Shown piece after piece: positions 35,497-44,027 of a DNA stretch of 49,254 nucleotides (its first letter is position 1; the number at the start of each line of letters is the position of its first letter). The notes below the pieces were generated by a model. That model saw nothing but the letters and a program-made list of their open reading frames with translations, had not been told where the DNA came from and did not search any database. The translations under genes were made by a program, and so were the position numbers. Source of the DNA: Bacteroidaceae bacterium (GTDB lineage: Bacteria > Bacteroidota > Bacteroidia > Bacteroidales > Bacteroidaceae); NCBI GenBank assembly GCA_017541265.1, contig JAFXZK010000082.1:1-49254 (forward strand), read 5' to 3'.

Positions 35497-36573
35497 ATGA
35501 TTACGAAAATTGGCACAAATGACTACCTGAAACGCTTCTCAAGCATGACTCTTACGGAGAAGCAGGAGTATCTTGAAAATGTTGTCGAATGGAACAAGAA
35601 CCAGCCCCCTACCCTCTTACGGCATACAGCTGATTCGGTAGCACAGTTCCAGAATATCATCCAGTGCGGCAGCACATGGAACGACAACGAGCAGAAGGCC
35701 GTGTCTGACGGCATAAAACTCCTTACTGCCTTTGCGGGGAGTGATGGAGGTTGGCTTCCAGATGCAGTCTATGTCAAGTCTGCTAAGCGTGCAATTCGAT
35801 GGATATGCAGCGAGCTTCACAAGGTCGCAAGCATGAAGAGCGTTGAGGGAGAACAGGCGAAGACTTCGCCATCACAGCCAACCAAAGCCGAGTCAGTCAC
35901 TCGCGATAGCGGGTTTGTGAAACACGTCGAGAAGAAAAAGGTTGGCAGGCCGAAGAAAGAGGAAATGCACAATGTTCCTACCGATGCAGGCACAACAGAG
36001 ACACCGCAGAGAGAACCAGTTCGCCCGAGGCATATCGACCAGTATGTGCATCTGTTGCCGAAGAAGACACAGGAGCGTGCAGCTATGGTAAAGGACTTGT
36101 TACAACAAGAGGAAGTGGCTCGCGAGAACGCACGCCTACTGATGAATGACCCGAAAAGCTCTGCTGACGACCGTGCTAAGTGGGCTTCACTTGCCACGAA
36201 GTGCGACAAGGCCGTGAGGGAAATCTATAAGGAGCTGGATGCCGAATGGGACAAACTCGTCAAGAGCGGCCATATTATCGTTGATGACCTCGGCAATGTC
36301 AAGGTTGTAAAACCAGAAGAGCCGAAGGATACGGAAGAGGAAGCAGAGACGCCAGCTTCTTCCAAAGGACAGGCAGCAACACGAAGGGCGTTGCGCAAGT
36401 GGCTCGGCGATACCCGTCGCGGCAACGGCAATACGCGCGAAGAACACGTAAAGAAATGGAAGGAGACCTATAAGGAATACCTGAAGATAGAAGGTTCTGC
36501 TGCCGCAAAAGACAGCAAAATTATCGCAGCTGCCAAGCATTATGGAATCAAGCTGTCCGAGTTATCGAAATAA
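35497..36573 (+). CDS. hypothetical late protein with AT-hook-like motif (358 aa)
   Basis: Start MITKIGTNDYLKRFSSM at 35497 is preferred to 35407, which would precede the late promoter. Seen: a helical N-terminal domain, a basic KKKVGRPKKEE (AT-hook core GRPKK, about residues 142-152), a coiled middle, and a C-terminal DNA-binding-like helical domain rich in Lys. Inferred: DNA-binding, perhaps in packaging or genome organisation. It is first in the rightward late operon leading to endolysin and terminase. Confidence 0.65.
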   Translation: MITKIGTNDYLKRFSSMTLTEKQEYLENVVEWNKNQPPTLLRHTADSVAQFQNIIQCGSTWNDNEQKAVSDGIKLLTAFAGSDGGWLPDAVYVKSAKRAIRWICSELHKVASMKSVEGEQAKTSPSQPTKAESVTRDSGFVKHVEKKKVGRPKKEEMHNVPTDAGTTETPQREPVRPRHIDQYVHLLPKKTQERAAMVKDLLQQEEVARENARLLMNDPKSSADDRAKWASLATKCDKAVREIYKELDAEWDKLVKSGHIIVDDLGNVKVVKPEEPKDTEEEAETPASSKGQAATRRALRKWLGDTRRGNGNTREEHVKKWKETYKEYLKIEGSAAAKDSKIIAAAKHYGIKLSELSK

Positions 36574-36601
36574 TGCAATAATGCAATAACACAATAAGAC
36601 T

Positions 36602-37102
36602 ATGACTTTTCACAGTATTGTAAGGCAGTGGTGTCGGACATATAAGCCGATGCTTGACTCTGCGAAGAACAGGCGTTTTTACCTGACAGACAGCATGGCT
36701 GGCATGGTGGAGCTTGCCAAGGGCATAGCCAACTCGTTCTCTCCGTGTGTTGTGATGGAGAGTTCAGTAGAAGGCTATGTTGACTGCGGCAAGATATACC
36801 GAAACTACCCTGTTTATTTCTTCGTCCGTGCTCGCGACATGGCAGACGGCGATGCTGCTGCGGAAGCAAAGGAGGAGGCATGGCTTCATGCCCAGAACTT
36901 CCTCTCATGGCTTCGTAAGCGACATGATAACGACCCGACGACGACAGGCGAGTTCAGCCGAATTGACATGGAGAACAATATTGACGTGCAGACAGTCGGG
37001 CCGATAGAGAACGGCTGGTTTGCCGTGCTCATCCAATTCGAGCGACTGGAACTGCTTGACTTATGCGGGAATCCTGACCTCTATACAGATGTTCAAAACT
37101 GA
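36602..37102 (+). CDS. hypothetical late protein (166 aa)
   Basis: Starts MTFHSIVRQWCRTYKPMLDS. Compact alpha/beta protein with a beta-rich C-terminus (DVQTVGPIENGWFAVLIQFE); size and position suit a head-tail completion or tail-terminator protein. No family is recognised. Its stop is in frame with the downstream 37110-37257 frame (see findings). Confidence 0.6.
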   Translation: MTFHSIVRQWCRTYKPMLDSAKNRRFYLTDSMAGMVELAKGIANSFSPCVVMESSVEGYVDCGKIYRNYPVYFFVRARDMADGDAAAEAKEEAWLHAQNFLSWLRKRHDNDPTTTGEFSRIDMENNIDVQTVGPIENGWFAVLIQFERLELLDLCGNPDLYTDVQN

Positions 37103-37107
37103 CAGCG

Positions 37108-37257
37108 ATGTATTACATTTTCAAATCTGACCCGTGGGGGAAACAAAATCCCCTGCTTTGCATCCCAAGGATGCGATGCTGCAACGCGATTCATCAGAAA
37201 CTCAAAAGACGCCCTTTACGGCTTCTACGTCAAAGGCAACGCAAAAACAATCCTTAA
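37108..37257 (+). CDS. small late protein with apparent -1 frame change
   Basis: The ATG frame begins MYYIFKSDPWGKQ, then becomes Arg-rich and unlikely. The -1 frame is protein-like from about 37140 (KIPCFASQGCDAATRFIRN) to a stop at 37257. The switch lies near TGGGGGAAAC, followed by GGGG/CCCC that can pair. Either a programmed frameshift, a mutation or an assembly error. Confidence 0.35.
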   Translation: MYYIFKSDPWGKQNPLLCIPRMRCCNAIHQKLKRRPLRLLRQRQRKNNP

Positions 37258-37269
37258 TCTTTAATCATT

Positions 37270-37401
37270 ATGGTACACAATCCGACAAGAGCGCAAGATG
37301 CTCAAAAGCCGAAAGGCATCCTCGGTCGTTTGGCCGAGTGGCTTACGAGCCGCAAGAACGTAGAGATTACCAACCATCTTTACCCACCCATGTACGATTG
37401 A
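37270..37401 (+). CDS. hypothetical small protein (43 aa)
   Basis: Frame MVHNPTRAQDAQKPKGILGR to TGA at 37401, ending 1 nt before the endolysin ATG. Helical and basic with an amphipathic stretch (GRLAEWLTSRKNVEITNHL). Its tight spacing supports expression. No family recognised. Confidence 0.5.
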   Translation: MVHNPTRAQDAQKPKGILGRLAEWLTSRKNVEITNHLYPPMYD

Positions 37402-37402
37402 T

Positions 37403-38101
37403 ATGGCAACGGTTTACAAAATAGGGTCGCCGAAGTCAGATGAAGTGGCCCAGATACAGCGTGCTTTACATCTCATTCCGGATGGGATTTTCGGTAAAAT
37501 CACAAGAGAGGCAGTCATCGCCTTCCAGAAGGAGAATGGACTTAACCCTGTAGATGGCATCGTTGGCCCTGCCACACTCGCAAAACTTTTTCCAAAGGAT
37601 GAAACTTCATCTTTTAGTATCAAGAAGAGTAAGCGCAGGATAACAGACATCATCATTCACTGCACCGCCACGCCGGAAGGACAGGCGAAGAGCATAGCGA
37701 AGATTACTCAGGAGCACAAGAACCGAGGGTTTAACACCATCGGCTATCACTATGTCATCATGCTGGACGGCACAATCGCTCTCGGCAGGGACGTTGATAT
37801 TATCGGTGCTCATTGCAGCGGCTACAATGCCCACAGCATCGGTGTGTCATACGTCGGTGGCTTGGAGAACAAACCAGGCGTTCCATACAAGAAGCTCAAG
37901 GCGAAGGACACACGCACCGAAGCTCAGAAAAGCGCACTACGCAACCTACTGATGTTGCTAAAGACAGCCTTTCCAAATGCTGTCATAAAGGGACATCGCG
38001 ACTACAGCCCCGACAAGAATGGTGACGGGCTTATCGAACCAAGCGAGTGGATAAAGAGCTGTCCGTCGTTTTCTGCAATCACTGAATACAAAGATTTATA
38101 A
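37403..38101 (+). CDS. endolysin: N-acetylmuramoyl-L-alanine amidase (232 aa)
   Basis: Cleaves the bond between muramic acid and the stem peptide of the cell wall at lysis. Seen: an N-terminal peptidoglycan-binding domain (residues 10-64, with DGIFGKITREAVIAFQ and DGIVGPATLAKL) and an amidase_2 domain with zinc ligands His86 (IIIHCTAT), His198 (KGHRDYSPD) and Cys220 (KSCP), plus GYHYVI. No signal peptide, so a holin is needed. A terminator follows at 38165. Confidence 0.92.
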   Translation: MATVYKIGSPKSDEVAQIQRALHLIPDGIFGKITREAVIAFQKENGLNPVDGIVGPATLAKLFPKDETSSFSIKKSKRRITDIIIHCTATPEGQAKSIAKITQEHKNRGFNTIGYHYVIMLDGTIALGRDVDIIGAHCSGYNAHSIGVSYVGGLENKPGVPYKKLKAKDTRTEAQKSALRNLLMLLKTAFPNAVIKGHRDYSPDKNGDGLIEPSEWIKSCPSFSAITEYKDL

Positions 38102-38164
38102 CCAGTCGCGTTGGACTGTAATGTTTCAAGAACCCGTCAAGTCGAATCGGGTTAAGCCAATGGC

Positions 38165-38188
38165 ACCGTATGATACTGACGGTTTTTT
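38165..38188 (+). terminator. intrinsic terminator after the endolysin
   Basis: ACCGT/ACGGT stem with a 9-nt loop and six T. An AACCCG/CGGGTT hairpin precedes it at 38131-38153. Confidence 0.65.
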
Positions 38189-38200
38189 AGATGTTCTGAT

Positions 38201-38593
38201 ATGGCAAAAGATAAGGAAGGTGAAGTAAAAACGCCCTCTAAGGTGACGGACATAACGTCAGCAGAAGAGAACATAGAACTGGCCGTGGAAGCCTTCTGCG
38301 AGAAGTGGATTTCACTGCCAAATATGATTATGCCATGCGAAGTCATGGACCAAGGCCAACTTCGCGATGCGATGGGGTTGTACGCCACCATCGACCTTGG
38401 CGACCCGTGGCCGCAGGCAGAAAGAGCATTGCTTCAAGAGGGTTTCAGATGGCATAACCTTGGAGGCTGCCGTGTGATGTTCCTACGAGAGAGGGATGAC
38501 TGCATAGGCGGCGATGGCTGGGAATCAGCAGAAGAACTTGAAAACGAAGAACAAGAATGGACACCGAAACTACTACCTACGAACGTAACCTGA
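38201..38593 (+). CDS. hypothetical late protein (130 aa)
   Basis: Starts MAKDKEGEVKTPSKVTDITS. Acidic, with Trp-containing segments near the middle and an acidic C-terminus (EELENEEQEW). It lies 13 nt after the endolysin terminator and overlaps the next gene by 37 nt. No clear promoter is visible. No family recognised. Confidence 0.6.
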   Translation: MAKDKEGEVKTPSKVTDITSAEENIELAVEAFCEKWISLPNMIMPCEVMDQGQLRDAMGLYATIDLGDPWPQAERALLQEGFRWHNLGGCRVMFLRERDDCIGGDGWESAEELENEEQEWTPKLLPTNVT

Positions 38594-39231
38594 CACCGAA
38601 GCTGAAGATTGCACTCCTGGCACATTTCCAAAACGGCGTGCCTATCATGCGGCTTGGGCTTTCAGAGCAACAGAAGAACATGGTCGCCCGTGTCGAGCAT
38701 GTGTATTGGCAATACTTGAAAAACCCATTTCTCAATGTTCACGCCATGTTCTACGAGTTGGCGAAGCAGCATTATAAAGATGGATATGGAAAAGGCCGTG
38801 CCAATGCCTGCAACTACGCACGGTTCGACGAGAAGGTTTTCCAATTCGTCCTTGATAACAGCAAGCCACCATCGCGCAAGGACAGAGAGACAAAGGTGCG
38901 CTTTGCTGCAGACAAACTGATGCAGCGAGGACTTGCCACAGGAAATGACCGTGCATTGGCTAAGGGTGCTGAGCTAAGCATCAAAATTGACCACCTTGAC
39001 CAGCCAGAGAACGACCAGGCAGACATGAGCAGGCTGTCGTTCCTACCTCCTGTAGTGACGACAAGTGCCAAGGAGGTGGACGAGACGAAAGAGGATGTGA
39101 ATGATGCAGAGATGAAGCGCATCATGTCCAAATATGGCGGCTTTGTGGATGAGAAAGAGGGCGACATTGAAAAGATGGTAGAGGTCATGGCAGCGAGAGG
39201 TAAAAGCCCCCTCTCCGATGGAGAGAATTAA
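38557..39231 (+). CDS. putative terminase small subunit (224 aa)
   Basis: Called by position immediately upstream of the large terminase, size, and a helical N-terminal domain with charged helices (residues about 15-120) that could bind DNA, followed by an acidic C-terminus as in small terminases. No definite motif is visible. It overlaps the preceding gene, so the two are coupled. Confidence 0.45.
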   Translation: MDTETTTYERNLTPKLKIALLAHFQNGVPIMRLGLSEQQKNMVARVEHVYWQYLKNPFLNVHAMFYELAKQHYKDGYGKGRANACNYARFDEKVFQFVLDNSKPPSRKDRETKVRFAADKLMQRGLATGNDRALAKGAELSIKIDHLDQPENDQADMSRLSFLPPVVTTSAKEVDETKEDVNDAEMKRIMSKYGGFVDEKEGDIEKMVEVMAARGKSPLSDGEN

Positions 39232-39267
39232 GAGAGAAGTGAGGGACGACCAGAAAGCATATTATAT

Positions 39268-41193
39268 ATGGGACGAATCGGTGTAAATCCAAATATCAGC
39301 AGTGATACCCTTGAAGCGCGGATGCTGCCAAATGTAGAAGACCCGAAGTTTGAGTCGGATGAGCAAGGCGGCTATGTGGACTATCAGGGTGACGGGCAGT
39401 ACAAAATGTATATGGCTCCGTGGCAGAAGAAAGTGCGCAATTTCGGGTCGCGTTCCACAAAGGTGCTGGCAGGTCGCGGCACAGGCAAGTCGGCGTTCTT
39501 GTCGTTTAACATGGCAGACGTTACCATCGGACTCCCTCGCATGATGGGCGGTTTTTGCGGAGCGAGTGCCAAACAGAACTACACCCGCACGATGCCAAAC
39601 GTGCTGAAGATTATGAACATGCTGGGCTTCGCAGAGGGTGTGTACTACTTCCTTGGCCGCCCGCCTGCCAAGCTGCGTTGGCCTACGCCGCTTGCCAAGC
39701 CGAGGGTGTGGGAAAACTGCGTGAGCTTTGCTAATGGCTTTGTCTGGCAAATGATTAGTCTCGCCGTAAAGGGTAGTGCAAATGGCCTGAACCTCGCGGC
39801 GTTGATGGGTGATGAGACGAAGTATATGCCCTGGCAGCGCGTTAAGGAAGAAGTGTTGCCTACGTTGCGTGGCGACTTCATGCCTCCAGATGCCCGAAAG
39901 GTGGAGCAGAGGCGGTGGGGCTACGGAACTGACCCGAAGGTGAACAACCACTGGCTATCGCAGCTGTGGGTGAGTGATGCCGGACTGAATGCCCGCGAAT
40001 GTCTCTGGGAAAAGGAGGCAGAGTTTGAGACGCACGAGGTGAACGATAAGATAAAGGAGAAGATGGCCGAATTGCGCTACTTGGAACGGTATCACCCGAA
40101 GCAGGCACCGCAGTTGGCTCAAAACGACAACTTCCTGCGCGAACTCTACGCCCTTCGCACACAGTCTGAGAGTTTTTGGCGATTTTCCAGTATTGAGAAT
40201 GCCGCACTTTTGGGAGGGGAAGCGTGGATACGTCAAATGAAGCGTGAACTGCCCGATTTGTTATTCAGACTGCAAATTCTCGGACAGCCTCGCGGCTCTG
40301 CCAAGGATGGGTTTTACTGCAATTATTCCGAACTAAACACCTACGTCAGCGACGAAATAGAGGACGTAGTGTTTGACAAGTACAGCACCCGCATCAAAGG
40401 CCGTGCTCTTGACGGGCAGCGGTGGCCGACGGATTATGAGAGCGAGACGCTGGATTGGGAACAGATGCTGCATGACGGCGAAGATTGTTCGCTCGACCTC
40501 GACCTCGATTATTCTGAACCCTTGCGTATAGCCCTCGATGCCAATGCCGACATCAATTGCTTCGTGGTAGGCCAGACGCGCATCCATCAAGGCCGTACAG
40601 CCGTAATGGTGATGAAGGAGTTCTTTGTGCAAGGTGAAATAAGGCTCAGGGGGCTATCGAAATTGTTTGCTCAGTATTACAAACCATTCTTGCGCCGTGG
40701 CTGCAAGGAAGTCATTTTCTATGTCGCCAGCAGTATCAAGCAGGGAGCCAGCAAAGCCTACGCCCTTGAGGAGTCTGAACAGAGCCGCTTTGACATCGTT
40801 GTAGCAGACGAATTGACCAACTACGGATTCAAGGTGACACGGGCAGAGTTCACATCGTGGCGACACGAGCGCAAATACCAGTTCATTAACGACTGCTTCT
40901 CATTTGTCGAGTCGCCTGCCGTCTATATCAACCGCGAGAGCGGACGCTGTGTTTATCTCCGTGCCGCACTGGAAAACACAGCCGTTGTTCCAGGGACGTT
41001 CCGCAAATACAAGGATACCGAAAAACTGAAATCTGAAGAGGGTATCGGCGGCGACAAGCGCCAGCGCACAACAATAACCGATGCTTTCGACGACCTCATT
41101 ATAGGGATCAAGGAATGTGCTGAATCCTACTCAAAGATAGGTGGTGCATTGAGAGGACGGTACTCCAATATAAATTTTGATGTTTTATGTTAG
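39268..41193 (+). CDS. terminase large subunit (641 aa)
   Basis: ATP-driven DNA packaging motor. Seen: Walker A GRGTGKS (69-75), Walker B LAALMGDE with Asp182-Glu183, and a C-terminal RNase H-like nuclease with acidic residues in IALDANADI (about 422) and AFDDLI (about 608). Length and order are typical. The portal gene follows. Confidence 0.93.
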   Translation: MGRIGVNPNISSDTLEARMLPNVEDPKFESDEQGGYVDYQGDGQYKMYMAPWQKKVRNFGSRSTKVLAGRGTGKSAFLSFNMADVTIGLPRMMGGFCGASAKQNYTRTMPNVLKIMNMLGFAEGVYYFLGRPPAKLRWPTPLAKPRVWENCVSFANGFVWQMISLAVKGSANGLNLAALMGDETKYMPWQRVKEEVLPTLRGDFMPPDARKVEQRRWGYGTDPKVNNHWLSQLWVSDAGLNARECLWEKEAEFETHEVNDKIKEKMAELRYLERYHPKQAPQLAQNDNFLRELYALRTQSESFWRFSSIENAALLGGEAWIRQMKRELPDLLFRLQILGQPRGSAKDGFYCNYSELNTYVSDEIEDVVFDKYSTRIKGRALDGQRWPTDYESETLDWEQMLHDGEDCSLDLDLDYSEPLRIALDANADINCFVVGQTRIHQGRTAVMVMKEFFVQGEIRLRGLSKLFAQYYKPFLRRGCKEVIFYVASSIKQGASKAYALEESEQSRFDIVVADELTNYGFKVTRAEFTSWRHERKYQFINDCFSFVESPAVYINRESGRCVYLRAALENTAVVPGTFRKYKDTEKLKSEEGIGGDKRQRTTITDAFDDLIIGIKECAESYSKIGGALRGRYSNINFDVLC

Positions 41194-41194
41194 T

Positions 41195-41231
41195 CTGCCC
41201 TTGACTAAGGCATCATAATGATGTAATATCG
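41195..41231 (+). promoter_or_regulatory. phage late promoter, copy 7
   Basis: CTGCCCTTGAC (41195-41205), 20 nt after the TTG, then TAATATCG (41224-41231), the weakest -7 match. Serves the portal gene. Confidence 0.7.
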
Positions 41232-41261
41232 TCATAAGAAACAACGAAACATTATCACGAT

Positions 41262-43052
41262 ATGACAAAGAAACTTATCGTTCATCGTCCTAAGACAGAG
41301 AGCGACTTTAAGAAACTCAATCGAGAGTTGAACAGTCGCGGTTTCGTGGCCCTTGACGTACTGAAGCCAGGAACCGTGCGAGACATAACCCTTGGCACTT
41401 CTGACCCAGCGGATAACGGAGCAAAAGACATGGCCGCCACATTTGGCAGCGGATCATGGTGTAGCGGACCTTTGAGACAAGTAGCATGGAGCTTCGACGA
41501 CCACGGTGTAGCACCTGTAAAAATCAGCGGCGCAGACGGGAAGGAACTTGGCCTTGGATATGTGCCTTGGGGCGCAGGCGATAATACCCCATCGACTATA
41601 CCTGTACTGGCGCAGGCTCTGCCATACACTGCTGCACCGCTTCGCTATATCGCCGACCTCACGGCAGGGCTTGGCCCGAAGCTGATGTATCGCTTCGAGG
41701 ATGGGAGGCTTGTTGAGTTCAAGGATGCAGGTACCATTCTATTGGAGCGCATAGAAGCACTTGAAGCATCCGAAAACGAGTCAGAAAAGCTTGGGATTGG
41801 AGAAGATGGCGAATTTGAAGAGACATTGATAAGCATCGACCCTACAGATGAACCAGAGGAGCAAGAATCCCCAGCACTCAAAAGAGCACGTGCTGCTTAT
41901 GAGGATTGGAAGAATACATGGCACGGCTATGAAGCGAAGGAAGGCGATGATGCTACATATATTCCAGGAGCGAAGGAGTTCTTAGAGGACAACAACCTCA
42001 ATCTTCACCTCTCGCAATGCGAGCAGGACGACGTAATGCTCGACATCTATTTCCCGACCGTAGGCTTCCAGCGTGGGCGTCGTGGCAAATGGAATCCGAA
42101 GATTGTACGAGTTGATATGTTGCCGGCACACAGTGTACGCTTGGAGTGCATGAACGAATATCGTCATATCAATCATGTTTATTTTTCCGACAAGTGGCGC
42201 ACAAAGGGCATGGGTGGCGTGAAATCTGTTAATAATATCGACTCAGCAGGTACAGTCATGTATAATGCGGCCATGCCGCAGCATACACTCTCAGACCTTC
42301 GTTATATCGTGGAGAGCAACCAGCGCACACGCATTAAGGACCGCCCCATGTGGGTAGTCTGCCCAACATACTATCCAAGCGGACAGAAGCCCTATTACCC
42401 ACAGCCAGCATGGTGGAGCATCTTCACCAGTAAGGCTTTTGACTTTTCATCGACCATTCTTTATGACAAAGCAAAGGCGAGGGAAAACAAGACCTCTTGG
42501 GGCAAAATCATTTACATAAGCCTTGACTGGCTTAACATGGTATTTGCTGACAAGGGTTATCAGGGAGACGATGACAAGCGTGCAGCTTTCGTGGAAGAGC
42601 TTGATAATAGGATGGAGGAGTTCTTGCAACGACGCGAAAACAACGGAAAGATGATGCGCCAGTTCATGTACACCACCGCTGACGGCAAGGAACACCACAA
42701 TGTAGAGATTGTAGATGTTGCAGAGACAACCAAGGACGCTGCCGCTGCTGGCAAGGACGAGCTGGAACTTTCCACGTCGCCCATCTTCCTTGCCTTGCAG
42801 GTTGACCCGCGTTTGGTGGGTGTTCCTATGGTTCACAGCAGCAATGGCGGAACAGCCCTCAGAGAGATGCACCTTCTGAAACAGCAACAGCTCAATGTCA
42901 AGCAGAGGCTTTATCTCCAGTTCTTGAATACCGTCTGCCGTTTCAACGAATGGAGTGACCGTGCCGAGTTCGTTATTGCTCAGCAAACGCTTACCACACT
43001 CGACAACAGCAAGACGGGAACCGTAGAGACTATTGCCGGAGAGAAGTCATAG
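41262..43052 (+). CDS. portal protein (596 aa)
   Basis: Called from size and position after the terminase, from the LPAHSVRL-type segment and from the long helical C-terminal part with the NGGTALREMHLLKQQQ segment, a pattern seen in portal proteins where helices line the channel. An acidic stretch (about 190-210) is unusual. No single decisive motif. Confidence 0.7.
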   Translation: MTKKLIVHRPKTESDFKKLNRELNSRGFVALDVLKPGTVRDITLGTSDPADNGAKDMAATFGSGSWCSGPLRQVAWSFDDHGVAPVKISGADGKELGLGYVPWGAGDNTPSTIPVLAQALPYTAAPLRYIADLTAGLGPKLMYRFEDGRLVEFKDAGTILLERIEALEASENESEKLGIGEDGEFEETLISIDPTDEPEEQESPALKRARAAYEDWKNTWHGYEAKEGDDATYIPGAKEFLEDNNLNLHLSQCEQDDVMLDIYFPTVGFQRGRRGKWNPKIVRVDMLPAHSVRLECMNEYRHINHVYFSDKWRTKGMGGVKSVNNIDSAGTVMYNAAMPQHTLSDLRYIVESNQRTRIKDRPMWVVCPTYYPSGQKPYYPQPAWWSIFTSKAFDFSSTILYDKAKARENKTSWGKIIYISLDWLNMVFADKGYQGDDDKRAAFVEELDNRMEEFLQRRENNGKMMRQFMYTTADGKEHHNVEIVDVAETTKDAAAAGKDELELSTSPIFLALQVDPRLVGVPMVHSSNGGTALREMHLLKQQQLNVKQRLYLQFLNTVCRFNEWSDRAEFVIAQQTLTTLDNSKTGTVETIAGEKS

Positions 43053-43057
43053 GTGTT

Positions 43058-43528
43058 TCAGACGAAACAATAAACAAATGTAGTCAGCATACACATCACT
43101 TCTGCCCAGAAGAAGTGTCTGCTGACGTCTTTTGCAAACAGCGTGTATCCGACGTAAAGGAACCAAGCCAACAAGCAAAGAGGCTGGTTAAGTGCAACCA
43201 ACACCTGAGAAGCGATTCCACTTACAGCAGCGCATACATAATGGAATATGTTCCTCTCTTTAGCAACCAATGGCGATGCGCCCACGCCAAGTATGCCGCC
43301 TGTCATTAAGAAGGCGAAAACCTGCGTCCGTTCTGTGGAAATCTCCATCAGCACAGGCACGAGAAGGAAGCCAACGGACATCATTACAATGGTAAACACC
43401 CATTGGCACTTTCTCGGAATGAGATACACGGTCTGACTTATGCTTTCCGGTATCTCATGCCCTGCGTAAATCATCGCGCCCATATAGAGTACGATGATTA
43501 TAAGAGCTATAATAACAAGACTATTCAA
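43058..43528 (-). CDS. multi-pass membrane protein, holin candidate (156 aa)
   Basis: Starts MNSLVIIALIIIVLYMGAMI. Four to five hydrophobic segments with short loops and few charges. It overlaps the next gene by 8 nt. By size and topology it could be a holin, but it is in the adhesin/DGR unit and not next to the endolysin; an exclusion or DGR-linked role is equally possible. Confidence 0.5.
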   Translation of the reverse strand: MNSLVIIALIIIVLYMGAMIYAGHEIPESISQTVYLIPRKCQWVFTIVMMSVGFLLVPVLMEISTERTQVFAFLMTGGILGVGASPLVAKERNIFHYVCAAVSGIASQVLVALNQPLCLLAWFLYVGYTLFAKDVSRHFFWAEVMCMLTTFVYCFV

Positions 43529-44021
43529 AACCGAAACTTGTCATGTCAATACTGTCTTTCTCCTGCCAGCCTTCATTCAAGCACTGATTGATATAGGCTA
43601 CAGCGGAAAGGTAGAAGCCCGTCAGTTCCTCTACGCTGGTAAACTCGTGATAGACTGGATTGCCTTCCGCATCCTCACCCAGCTTGAAAGTCATTGGCAG
43701 ACTTTGGCCGTTTGTAATCATCGCCACTCGCTGCGCCTCCGAGAAGTTGCGCTGGTTTTCGTCGGACAGCCATACATTTATGCCGTTCCACACAAAGCCG
43801 CAAAGGATGCGTTCGTCGGTCTTTTGATTGACGTAATCAATAGCAACCTTCTTTAGATAGGCTCTGTCCAGGTGCGGTTCTTTGTGGTCCAGCAGGACTT
43901 CGCTACATTCATAGTGTCCATCAACCTCCTGAATGTCGAAACGCATGATTGTGGTTCTAATCCCTACCGAAACGACTTCCTCGAAAGCCAACGGCATTTC
44001 TTCATAAATCTTCTTTTCCAT
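43521..44021 (-). CDS. hypothetical protein in the DGR unit (166 aa)
   Basis: Starts MEKKIYEEMPLAFEEVVSVG. Alpha/beta style with ...VDGHYECSEVLLDH and VIMRFDIQE-type segments; it resembles small phage proteins encoded next to tail fibres (fibre assembly or accessory), without a firm family. It lies 6 nt after the RT gene. Confidence 0.55.
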   Translation of the reverse strand: MEKKIYEEMPLAFEEVVSVGIRTTIMRFDIQEVDGHYECSEVLLDHKEPHLDRAYLKKVAIDYVNQKTDERILCGFVWNGINVWLSDENQRNFSEAQRVAMITNGQSLPMTFKLGEDAEGNPVYHEFTSVEELTGFYLSAVAYINQCLNEGWQEKDSIDMTSFGFE

Positions 44022-44027
44022 ATTACC

